64,000 nucleotides of DNA from the NCBI RefSeq assembly GCF_010095445.2, contig NZ_WFGV02000021.1, forward strand, positions 1-64,000, written 5' to 3'. This document shows positions 54,060 to 62,236 of this stretch, one piece after another (positions within the stretch are counted from its first letter, which is position 1; each line of letters starts with the position of its first letter). The translations under genes and the position numbers were made by a program. Source of the stretch: Pseudomonas sp. TNT3 (GTDB lineage: Bacteria; Pseudomonadota; Gammaproteobacteria; Pseudomonadales; Pseudomonadaceae). Below the pieces are notes generated by a model. That model did not search any database, was not told the DNA's origin, and was given only the letters and a program-made list of their open reading frames with translations.

Positions 54060-54944
54060 TCACGCGTCTTCACGCCCTTGGGCACCTGCGCCCAGATCGG
54101 CCCCGGTGATGGGATTGCTTCCGGGATCAGAGATCGTTCGAGCTTTCATCGCCATCAGCAGTTCTTCATCTTCTGCGCTCAACTCGACACTGGCAGTGCC
54201 ATCCCCACCGTCGACTGCGGCGGCTGGCTCTTCCACATAATCCCAGTCATCACCTTCGTTCCATGGCCCACGCATGCTTTCAGCACCTTGGGACATGTTG
54301 AAATAGACGTTGGTGAATTCAGGCATGCCTGGCAGCTTGCCTTGGGGGAAGTTGGGCTTAATGGAGTGCAGGGCTTTTTCGAAGGACAGTTGGTGCGCGA
54401 TTTCTCTGGTCATCAGAAACCCGAGCGCCTCTTTTACGCCTGGATCATCGGTGACGTTCATCAGCCGCTCGTAAACAATCTTGGCCCGTGCTTCGGCGGC
54501 AATATTGGAGCGCATGTCAGCGGTAGGCTCGCCAATGGTGTCAACGTAAGCGGCAGACCATGGCACCCCGGCGGAGTTGGTGAGCGGCGCGCCGGCGCCG
54601 TACAACAGGCTGGTGATGTGCGAGTCATTACCCGCACCATTAATTGCGCGGTACAGCTCGCCTTCCTCTTCAACGCCTTCGGCCAATCGACCTTTGGCGC
54701 CCTTGTTGAGCATCACGATGATCGACCCGACGATCTCAAGATGACTGAGCTCTTCAGTAGCAATGTCCATCAGCAGATCCTTTCTGCCTGGATCATCCTC
54801 GGCCAACGCTTGGGTGAAGTACCTCGACGCAGCCGCCAGTTCACCCTGAGCCCCGCCAAACTGCTCGAGTAAAAGATTGGCCAACCCCGGGTTAGGTTGG
54901 GCCACGCGCACGGTGTATTGAAGTCGCTTGTTATGTAGGAACAT
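54060..54944 (-). CDS. Manganese catalase
   Basis: A 294-residue non-haem dimanganese catalase, degrading hydrogen peroxide in the cytoplasm. ATG 54944 (MFLHNKRLQYTVRVAQPNPG) follows GAGGAGATTCGTC; the frame to 55016 adds a non-homologous leader. Metal ligands are visible in LLEQFGGAQGELAAA, in DIATEELSHLEIV (E-x2-H) and in TREIAHQLSFEKAL (E-x2-H). The C-terminal acidic tail (ELSAEDEELLMAMKA) is not part of the catalytic bundle. It has its own strong terminator. Confidence 0.95.
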   Translation of the reverse strand: MFLHNKRLQYTVRVAQPNPGLANLLLEQFGGAQGELAAASRYFTQALAEDDPGRKDLLMDIATEELSHLEIVGSIIVMLNKGAKGRLAEGVEEEGELYRAINGAGNDSHITSLLYGAGAPLTNSAGVPWSAAYVDTIGEPTADMRSNIAAEARAKIVYERLMNVTDDPGVKEALGFLMTREIAHQLSFEKALHSIKPNFPQGKLPGMPEFTNVYFNMSQGAESMRGPWNEGDDWDYVEEPAAAVDGGDGTASVELSAEDEELLMAMKARTISDPGSNPITGADLGAGAQGREDA

Positions 54945-55606
54945 GACGAATCTCCTCAGGCCTGAAAGGCGTCGATACTCACTCGGTGATTGACCGAATG
55001 CGGCGCCCACAGTCATCTGAAGGTGCTGCCCTTTCGAAAATTTTATAAAGATCGGTAACTCGCGACAGACGGCATTTGCTATTGTCGTTCGGGCTGATTG
55101 ACCCCCAGTCGTCGGCTATTGGGCCCCTGACTTAAAACTTTTACAGGCTCGTTCATCTCAACCGCTGTCTCGCCAAAATCCTTACGGGAAACCGGCCAGT
55201 TGATCAGCATTTTTTCGATAGGCAGACGCTTTCGCGCTGCGTGGAAATCGTCCGATGGCAGCGCAATCGTCGAGAAGCCCTACCTGCCCCTTGCGGCATC
55301 GCTGGACGACAGTCTGACTTTTTTGACCTCCGTTAAATTCCTCAGTTCGAACGTTACACACTCGGGCAATGAACTGCCAAACTCGAACTAAGAAGTCGCG
55401 CATGATGATTGAACGTCGTATCGCTATCTATTTAGTACATTTTTAATTTGCAAACTATGCAGAGTGCTAGTTAAGAATTACTTGCATTGTAGAACAATTA
55501 TTTTCCGAAGATTTTTTGAACCTTTTAAACAGCGTTTTGCCTGATCGTGCACAAGGGGCAACAGCACCTTTTTAATCCAGAACTTAAACCAATACGAACA
55601 GACAAC
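54945..55606. other. Gene-free stretch before pagL
   Basis: About 660 bases with no convincing gene; the frames at 55182-55403 on either strand are antisense to each other and look random. The part from 55400 on is strongly AT-rich and probably contains the pagL promoter. The short TTGATCAGC at 55200 is not an ANR box. Confidence 0.5.
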
Positions 55607-56119
55607 ATGAAAAAAATAGTGACTGCTGCACTGCTACTTTCCTGTGTGACATTGGGCGTACAGGCCGCTGAATTGTCAGGTGCCATTGGCGCAACCAGTC
55701 AAGGCGGCATGACGGCCAGAGCGGGCCTGGGTTTCGACTGGGATAAATCCTGGATGCAAAGTTCTACTGGCAAGTTAACCGGTTACTGGGACTTGGGTTA
55801 CACCTACTGGGAATCGGGAGAGGAAGCTGGCGGCCGTCACTCCTTGTCTTTCGCGCCGGTGTTTGTATACGAGTTCGGCCAGGGCAATATCAAACCGTTT
55901 ATTGAAGCCGGTATAGGTGTCGCCCTGTTCTCCGGAACGAGTGCGGGTGATCAGCAGTTTGGATCTTCCTTCAACTTTGAAGATCGGCTCGGCGCAGGTT
56001 TGAAGATTGGCGATACACAGCGCGTCGGTGTAAGAGCCATTCACTATTCCAATGCCGGTATTAAACAACCAAACGATGGTATTGAATCCTACTCGTTGTT
56101 TTACAGCCATTCGATTTAA
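55607..56119 (+). CDS. pagL: Lipid A 3-O-deacylase
   Basis: An outer-membrane beta-barrel enzyme of 170 residues that removes the 3-O acyl chain of lipid A. Signal peptide 1-20 (MKKIVTAALLLSCVTLGVQA). Catalytic residues of P. aeruginosa PagL (mature His126, Ser128 and Glu140) correspond exactly to His146, Ser148 and Glu160 here, in RAIHYSNAGIKQPNDGIE. ATG 55607 begins the signal peptide; the frame to 55547 is rejected. Its 3' flank holds a REPIN. Confidence 0.95.
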   Translation: MKKIVTAALLLSCVTLGVQAAELSGAIGATSQGGMTARAGLGFDWDKSWMQSSTGKLTGYWDLGYTYWESGEEAGGRHSLSFAPVFVYEFGQGNIKPFIEAGIGVALFSGTSAGDQQFGSSFNFEDRLGAGLKIGDTQRVGVRAIHYSNAGIKQPNDGIESYSLFYSHSI

Positions 56120-56126
56120 GTGACTC

Positions 56127-56269
56127 GTGGCGAGGTGATTCATCCCCGTTCGGGCAGCAGTCGTTGAACCATCACACGCGGTGTATCTGATACACCTCAG
56201 TTGCAGGTTTTACGACTGCTTCGCAGCCGATCGGGGTGGTGCGGCATTCCGATAAATCCCCCTCGCCAC
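56127..56269. repeat. REPIN of the GTGGCGAGG family
   Basis: Outer arms GTGGCGAGG (56127-56135) and CCTCGCCAC (56261-56269) bound an imperfect long palindrome with the inner arms CGACTGCT... and a central perfect GGTGTATC-T-GATACACC. This is a well-known Pseudomonas REP family, different from those in the arc spacers. It starts 7 bases after the pagL stop and may act as its terminator. Confidence 0.85.
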
Positions 56270-56491
56270 AGTGTTTGCTCACTCAATGCGTAAGCGCATA
56301 ACGACGTCAATGCTCAAGACGAATTGCAACCCATGGATCGATAAGCCCGAAGGTCGCGATCCAGGAAGATGCCGCGTCGAGTACGCAGCACAAGCCCTGA
56401 AAATATCCTGAACTGTTACGCACCCCGAGCTTCTATGGTTAGACCGCGTTGGTCATTCATCCAACCTAATTCTTCTTCGGAGTGCTTGATC

Positions 56492-58666
56492 ATGTCTGAT
56501 CAAACAGCGAGCGACAGTGCATCAAGCCAGGAACGTCCCGCCAGCCGCGTCAGCGAGGGCCTGCCCTATCCGCTCGGCGCGACGTGGGACGGGTCAGGTG
56601 TCAACTTTGCCATTTTTTCCGCCAATGCCACAAAGGTCGAACTGTGCCTGTTCGACGCGGACGGCCAGGAAGAAATCGAGCGCATCGTGCTGCCGGAATT
56701 CACCAACGAAATCTGGCATGGGTACTTGCCTGACGCCCGCCCAGGGACGCTGTATGGCTACAGAGTGCATGGCCCTTACGAGCCGGCCAATGGGCATCGT
56801 TTCAACCACAACAAATTGTTGATCGACCCGTACGCCAAGCAGATCTCGGGTGAGCTGAAATGGGACGATGCCTTGTTCGGCTATACCGTCGGCCATGAGG
56901 ACGGCGATTTGTCATTTGATGAACGTGACAGCGCACCGTTCATGCCTCGCTGCAGAGTCATCGACCCTGCGTTCACCTGGGGCAATACGGCAAAGCCGAA
57001 CGTGCCATGGGAAAACACGGTTTTTTATGAAACCCATGTCCGCGGCTTCACCATGCGACACCCCTCGGTGCCGGAATCTGAACGCGGCACCTTTGCGGCC
57101 TTCCATCAAAATGATGTCGTTGAATACATCCGCTCTTTGGGTGTGACATCGGTGGAATTGATGCCCGTGCACTATTTCCTCGATGACAATCATCTGCTGG
57201 AAAAAGGCCTGCGCAACTTCTGGGGCTATAACACGCTGGGCTTCTTTGCTCCGCATGCTCGCTACATGGCAGGCCAGTCCATCGGCGAATTCAAAGTCAT
57301 GGTGTCGCGTTTCCACAAGGCAGGGTTGGAGGTGATTCTGGATGTGGTCTACAACCACACCGCCGAGGGCAACGAGATGGGCCCGACCCTGTCACTCAAG
57401 GGCATCGACAATGCCAGCTACTACCGATTGATGCCCGACGACGCCCGCTATTACATCAATGACACCGGTACCGGCAACACGCTCAACATGAGCCACCCTT
57501 GCGTCTTGCAGATGGTCACCGACTCCTTGCGGTATTGGAGCTCGGAGATGGGCGTGGACGGGTTTCGATTCGACCTGGCCACTATTCTGGCTCGGGAACC
57601 AGACGGGTTCAGCGAAGGTGGCGGGTTCCTTGATGCCTGTCGCCAGGACCCGGTGCTCGCCAAGGTGAAGCTGATCGCCGAACCCTGGGACTGTGGTCCT
57701 GGGGGTTACCAGGTCGGCAATTTCCCGCCGGGCTGGATGGAGTGGAACGACAAGTTCAGGGACATTTCCCGTGCGTTCTGGAAAGGCGACGACGAAATGC
57801 TCGGTGACTTTGCCAAGATATTTCTGGGCTCGGGCGACCAGTTCAATCGACGCGGCCGCAAGCCTGCCTCCTCCGTAAACTTCATTACGGCCCACGATGG
57901 CTTCACCCTGAATGACCTGGTCTCGTACAACGAGAAACACAACGAGGCCAATGGCGAAGACAACCGTGACGGGCACTCCGATAACAGGTCGTGGAACTGT
58001 GGTGTCGAGGGCCCGACTGAAGACCCTGCGATCATCGAGCTGCGTTATCGGCAGATGCGCAATCTCCTGGCCACGCTGTTCCTTTCCCAAGGTACCCCCA
58101 TGCTCCTGGCCGGCGACGAATTCGCCCGCACCCAAGGTGGAAGCAACAATGCCTATTGCCAGGACAGTGAGATCGGTTGGGTCGATTGGAACGTGAGTGA
58201 GAAAAGCAGCGAGCTCCAGGAGTTTGTCAGGTACCTGATCGATCTGCGCAATCGCTATCCCCTGCTGCGTCGTAATCGCTTCTTCACCGGAGAGTATGAC
58301 GAAGGCCTGGGTGTGAAAGACGTGAGCTGGATCCAGCCGAACGGGGAAGAAATGGGCATGGAGCAGTGGCAGGACGGCAACAACCGCTGCATGGGCATCC
58401 TGCTGGACGGTCGCACTCAAACCAGCGGCATTCGCCGTGAGGGCGTCGACCATTCGCTGCTGATCATCGTAAACGCGCACCACGATGTGGTGAGTTTCAA
58501 GCTCCCGGAAGTCCCCCAAGGCAAACAATGGGTGCTTGAGCTTGATACCAACCAGGCAGATCTCGACCCCGGCGAATTGTTTTCTTTTGGCGATGAGTAT
58601 CAGGTGACCGGGCGTTCAGTGCTGATGTTCGAACTGAAAAAACCGGCGACGAAAAGAAGGAAGTAG
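56492..58666 (+). CDS. glgX: Glycogen debranching enzyme
   Basis: A 724-residue isoamylase-type enzyme that hydrolyses alpha-1,6 branches in glycogen. ATG 56492 (MSDQTASDSASS) follows GGAG; the frame to 56369 adds an unrelated leader. An N-terminal CBM48 (PYPLGATWDGSGVNFAIFSA) precedes the alpha-amylase barrel with conserved regions VILDVVYNHTAEGN, GFRFDLATILARE, LIAEPWDCGPGGYQVGNFP and FITAHDGFTLNDLV. No other glycogen genes are in view. A REPIN lies after the stop. Confidence 0.96.
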   Translation: MSDQTASDSASSQERPASRVSEGLPYPLGATWDGSGVNFAIFSANATKVELCLFDADGQEEIERIVLPEFTNEIWHGYLPDARPGTLYGYRVHGPYEPANGHRFNHNKLLIDPYAKQISGELKWDDALFGYTVGHEDGDLSFDERDSAPFMPRCRVIDPAFTWGNTAKPNVPWENTVFYETHVRGFTMRHPSVPESERGTFAAFHQNDVVEYIRSLGVTSVELMPVHYFLDDNHLLEKGLRNFWGYNTLGFFAPHARYMAGQSIGEFKVMVSRFHKAGLEVILDVVYNHTAEGNEMGPTLSLKGIDNASYYRLMPDDARYYINDTGTGNTLNMSHPCVLQMVTDSLRYWSSEMGVDGFRFDLATILAREPDGFSEGGGFLDACRQDPVLAKVKLIAEPWDCGPGGYQVGNFPPGWMEWNDKFRDISRAFWKGDDEMLGDFAKIFLGSGDQFNRRGRKPASSVNFITAHDGFTLNDLVSYNEKHNEANGEDNRDGHSDNRSWNCGVEGPTEDPAIIELRYRQMRNLLATLFLSQGTPMLLAGDEFARTQGGSNNAYCQDSEIGWVDWNVSEKSSELQEFVRYLIDLRNRYPLLRRNRFFTGEYDEGLGVKDVSWIQPNGEEMGMEQWQDGNNRCMGILLDGRTQTSGIRREGVDHSLLIIVNAHHDVVSFKLPEVPQGKQWVLELDTNQADLDPGELFSFGDEYQVTGRSVLMFELKKPATKRRK

Positions 58667-58689
58667 GCACTCGGTTAAGGACACAATCC

Positions 58690-58826
58690 CCTGTAGCAGC
58701 TGGCGAAGCCTGCGTTCGGCGACGCAGTCGTCGTAAAACCTGTAAACGCGGTATTCCTGACACACCGCGACGTATGGTTCCGCGACGACTTCGTCGCCGA
58801 ACGCAGGCTTCGCCAGCTGCTACAGG
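58690..58826. repeat. REPIN with perfect 35-bp arms (CTGTAGCAGC family)
   Basis: CCTGTAGCAGCTGGCGAAGC... (58690-58724) is matched without error by its inverse at 58792-58826, around a 67-base centre with further short dyads. It lies between the convergent glgX and kinase genes. It is a third REP family in the window. Confidence 0.93.
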
Positions 58827-58852
58827 TCTTGCGAAGCCATGACTCCATTCTT

Positions 58853-59470
58853 TCAAAGGCCTCGAAGAACCTCATGAATCTCCGAAACCACCTGCGCCGT
58901 TGCCTCTTCGATCGTTCCTTCATTACGACATAACACCCAACCCTGATCCGCAACCGCTCGCTCGAACGCCTGGGTACAAGCGACCTGCTCTTGCAGGTTA
59001 TGGATCACCGTACTGCCCAATCCACGGGTTCGTGCCGCGGCCCTCGCCCATGAAATTTCGGGGTCGGTGACCACGCCGACATGAAGGTCGGGCACTTGCA
59101 CGTGTCGATCAAGGTTCAACTGCAGAATGTCTGCAAACGGGACGAGCCGGCGAAACGCGGCGTCAGACGGGTACCAGCGATCGATCAGGATGATGCTGTC
59201 AGCTGGCTGTTCAGGCAGCACGTGGCGTGAAATCCAGGCACGGCTTTCAGCGAAGCGCTCACAAACCGCCCACTCCAGATCCCGACCGGGATGTCTGACG
59301 AGCCTGTTAACGAGGCCCATGGTTTCACCGCGGTAGGGATCGCTCTTTTTCTCGCACAGTCGGATCACCTTTTTGTTGCCTGCCCTCAGCGCTTTCGTCA
59401 CGGCCTCCAGCAGTGTGGTTTTGCCGGTGCCCTTGGGCCCATCGAGGGAAACAAACAGCGAACGATTCAT
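58853..59470 (-). CDS. Thymidylate-kinase-like P-loop protein
   Basis: A 205-residue nucleotide kinase-like protein. Walker A is DGPKGTGKTTLLEAV at residues ~10-24; the segment ILIDRWYPSDAAF matches the D-R-Y/W motif of thymidylate kinases; RAAARTRG resembles the lid arginines. It is more divergent than a housekeeping Tmk, so the substrate may differ. ATG 59470 fits the P-loop distance. It is followed upstream by a glycosyltransferase gene on the same strand, 154 bases away. Confidence 0.8.
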   Translation of the reverse strand: MNRSLFVSLDGPKGTGKTTLLEAVTKALRAGNKKVIRLCEKKSDPYRGETMGLVNRLVRHPGRDLEWAVCERFAESRAWISRHVLPEQPADSIILIDRWYPSDAAFRRLVPFADILQLNLDRHVQVPDLHVGVVTDPEISWARAAARTRGLGSTVIHNLQEQVACTQAFERAVADQGWVLCRNEGTIEEATAQVVSEIHEVLRGL

Positions 59471-59624
59471 GCGTCAAATAACGGTTGAAGGAGGGTTTTT
59501 CCAACGTTTGAATCGTGCGATTGCATCTTGCTTCCTTAACGACATCAACTAACTTAGGTGTACGGAGAAAACCGAAGCCCAACGGAGAGCGCTATTTTCC
59601 GCTGCACTGCGCTTGAGCAAAGTT

Positions 59625-60311
59625 TCAAAGTGGCGGGGACAGTACATTAGCCGACCCCATCTGAACACTCAGCGAAGCCAGGTACTCGCCAAATCCCCCG
59701 CGACATTTGAAATCCTTGCGTGCACTGGTCACCACCGGGTTGGTCGCTGTCCACACAATATTCGCGCTGATTTTTTCAAGATCCGCCACCAGATGAACGT
59801 CTTCATGGGCCGCCAGATGCTGGAAACCTCCGGCCTCGCGATACGCGGTGGCGCTCAGGCCCAGATTGGCACCGTGGATGTGCCGGTGGTTCTCGACGAA
59901 CTGATAGCACTCCATGTAGTGCGAGCGAACGGTCTCCCCATGCTCGGCCCAACTGTCCACTTCGACCGTGCCGCACACGGCGTCAGCCATGAAGTCGAGT
60001 TGCCGGGCAATCCAGTCGGGTGGCACCACGGTGTCGGCATCGGTAAACGCCAGCCATTGCGCGCCGGCGCTGAGCAATTCTTCCGCTCCGGTCGCCCGGG
60101 CTTTGCCGACGTTCTGAAAAGAGACATTGACCGCGCTGACGTCCATCCCGCAGACCAGGCGGGACGTGTCGTCCGAGCAGTCGTCCAGGACGACCACCAC
60201 CCTGACCTCCCGCCCCAAAAGCCCCGGATGCCTGGCGGCAGTCAGGATGGACGACAGGCAGGCGGTGATGTGTCTTTCTTCGTTATGGGCAGGTATCACA
60301 ACGCCGATCAT
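59625..60311 (-). CDS. Family 2 glycosyltransferase
   Basis: A 228-residue soluble GT2 enzyme. ATG 60311 (MIGVVIPAHNEERHITACLS) is chosen over 60359 since the fold begins at VVIPAHNEE. Further motifs: VLDDCSDDTS, the metal-binding DxD in WLAFTDADTVVPPDW, and GANLGLSATAYREAGGF. Such small GT2 proteins transfer sugars to lipids or small acceptors; the acceptor is unknown. Confidence 0.9.
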   Translation of the reverse strand: MIGVVIPAHNEERHITACLSSILTAARHPGLLGREVRVVVVLDDCSDDTSRLVCGMDVSAVNVSFQNVGKARATGAEELLSAGAQWLAFTDADTVVPPDWIARQLDFMADAVCGTVEVDSWAEHGETVRSHYMECYQFVENHRHIHGANLGLSATAYREAGGFQHLAAHEDVHLVADLEKISANIVWTATNPVVTSARKDFKCRGGFGEYLASLSVQMGSANVLSPPL

Positions 60312-60428
60312 AGACGTTCCCTCTTTCCGGCAAAGTGTGTGGTCTCCAGTAATCGACACTGTGCTTTATCAGAAGGTTTAAAGAATGTGAGGCGCCCAGC
60401 CACTCCTGACCAACGCGCCTGTCAACGG

Positions 60429-61517
60429 TTAAATCGTGCCTGCGTCCTCCGGACGATCCTGCACCCACTGCCAGAACAACTGATACCCCACCGCCAGCAC
60501 CACCGGCCCGATGAACAGCCCGATAATCCCGCTGGTGACCATGCCGCCCAACGCGCCAATCAGTATCACCGGCATCGGTACATCAACGCCGCGCCCCAAC
60601 AGCAAGGGTTTGAGCACGTTATCGACGAGGCCTGCAACGAACACGTAAATGGAGAAGGTAATGGTCCCGGTGGTGGCGCCTTCAGTGGCAATGACGAAAG
60701 CAATCACAGGGATCGTGATCAAGCTCACCGGTAATTGCATGATGCCGAGCAGCAACACGGCCAATGCGAGCAGGCCGGCACCGGGGACACCTTTGAACAC
60801 GAAGCCGAGACCGACCAGCAGCATCTGGATAAAGGCGATGCCGACCACCCCGAGTGCGACCGCGCGAATGGTTGCGGTGCACAGTTCGGCGATTTTCGGG
60901 CCCTTGACCGGACCGCTCAGGCGCGAAGCGATCTGCACCGCACTGCGGCTGCCGCTTTCACCGTAGGCCATGAAGATGCCCGCGATGATCAACGCAACGA
61001 TGAACATCAGAAAACCCATGCCGACACCGGCGAGCTTGCTCAGCAGGCCCAGGGAGACGTTTTTGATTTGCGGAATGTATTTGGCGGTCAGGTCGGGCAG
61101 ATTGGTCGACGCCTGCAACCACAGGTCAGAGAGCGGCTTGCCGACTAACGGCCAGTCGGCCACTGATGGCGCGGGTGGCGGCACATGGAAACCGCCCTCC
61201 TTGACGATCACCATAGCGTGCTCGACCGAGTCGGCAATCGAAGTCCCCATCAGGTAAATCGGCACCAACAAAATCAGAATGGCGATCAGAACGATCAGCG
61301 TCGCCACAAATCCGGGCTTTTTCCCTCGTCGTCCCATCAGCCAGGTCTGCAGCGGATAAAGCGTGATCGCCAGGATCAGCGACCACAGCATCAGGTCGCG
61401 GAACGGGCTGAAGATCTCGAAGCAGAACAGCACCAGAACCGTGATCAGCCCTGCACGAATCAGCACATCAAGCAGGGTACGGGAGAACGCCTTTTCATTT
61501 ATCGGTGAGGGCACCAT
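60429..61517 (-). CDS. AI-2E (PerM/YdiK) family permease
   Basis: A 362-residue inner-membrane protein with about eight hydrophobic helices. The YdiK/TqsA-like layout has a central amphipathic region (STNLPDLTAKYIPQIKNVSLGLL) and the C-terminal VLLLGIMQLPVSLITIPVIAF and LGGMVTSGIIGLFIGPVVLAVGYQ. ATG 61517 follows GGAGGTTTCT. Family members export AI-2 or exchange sodium and protons; the substrate is not predictable. Confidence 0.9.
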   Translation of the reverse strand: MVPSPINEKAFSRTLLDVLIRAGLITVLVLFCFEIFSPFRDLMLWSLILAITLYPLQTWLMGRRGKKPGFVATLIVLIAILILLVPIYLMGTSIADSVEHAMVIVKEGGFHVPPPAPSVADWPLVGKPLSDLWLQASTNLPDLTAKYIPQIKNVSLGLLSKLAGVGMGFLMFIVALIIAGIFMAYGESGSRSAVQIASRLSGPVKGPKIAELCTATIRAVALGVVGIAFIQMLLVGLGFVFKGVPGAGLLALAVLLLGIMQLPVSLITIPVIAFVIATEGATTGTITFSIYVFVAGLVDNVLKPLLLGRGVDVPMPVILIGALGGMVTSGIIGLFIGPVVLAVGYQLFWQWVQDRPEDAGTI

Positions 61518-61596
61518 AGAAACCTCCATGCTGGTCAGGACGACGCTCTGTGAAGCGGTTAGCCCAGCATAGACGTTGGTTTGAAAAAGCGAGGTG

Positions 61597-62232
61597 TCAG
61601 CGCAATTTCAGCGGATCAATCAGCTCGGCGGCGATGGCCATGCCCACCAGGTCCGGCAAGGTCGTGGCCTGCATGCGTTTCATCACCCGTGAGCGATAGA
61701 GATCGACGGTTTTGGCGCTCACGCCCAGTTGCTCGGCAATTTCGCGAGTGGTGTAACCCTGCACCAGCGGCAACAGCACGTCGCGCTCCCGGGGGGTCAA
61801 CGTCAACAAGCGGGCTTGCAGGGCGTCATGACCGGGACTTCCCGAGCGCTTGGCTGCGCAGTTGCTGAGCGCCTGTTGCACGCTGTCCAGCAGCAACTGT
61901 TCGTTGTAGGGTTTTTCGATGAAGTCATGGGCGCCGGCCTTGAAAGCGCGGACCACGATCGGCACGTCGGCATGCCCGCTGACAAAGATGATCGGCAGGT
62001 CCAGCGCGCGCAGGCGCATTTCCTCCTGCACGTTCAGGCCGCCCATGCCGGGCATGCGCACATCGAGCAATACGCAGGCATCAAGACTGGCATCGCAGGC
62101 ATCGAGAAACTCGACGCCACTGGTAAACGCCAGTGCCTTGAGACCGACGGACTCCAGGAGCCAGACCGTTGAATCGAGCATGCCCTGGTCATCGTCGACC
62201 ACATACACCACGTGCTCCGTCGCACCTGCCAT
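61597..62232 (-). CDS. FixJ/NarL-type response regulator
   Basis: A 211-residue regulator with a receiver (residues ~6-120; VDDD at the acidic pocket, phospho-acceptor Asp in CVLLDVRMPGMGG, and Lys in FIEKPYNEQLL) and a LuxR-type HTH (LTPRERDVLLPLVQGYTTREIAEQLGVSAKTVDLYRSRVMKRM). ATG 62232 is four bases after the stop of the sensor kinase, so the two are a pair. FixJ-like proteins activate target genes when phosphorylated; the signal is unknown. Confidence 0.95.
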   Translation of the reverse strand: MAGATEHVVYVVDDDQGMLDSTVWLLESVGLKALAFTSGVEFLDACDASLDACVLLDVRMPGMGGLNVQEEMRLRALDLPIIFVSGHADVPIVVRAFKAGAHDFIEKPYNEQLLLDSVQQALSNCAAKRSGSPGHDALQARLLTLTPRERDVLLPLVQGYTTREIAEQLGVSAKTVDLYRSRVMKRMQATTLPDLVGMAIAAELIDPLKLR

Positions 62233-62236
62233 TGCA

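Noticed and set aside
55200-55391. Small plus-strand frame between the catalase and pagL
   Set aside because: An equally long frame runs antisense at 55182-55403, there is no ribosome-binding site and neither is protein-like.
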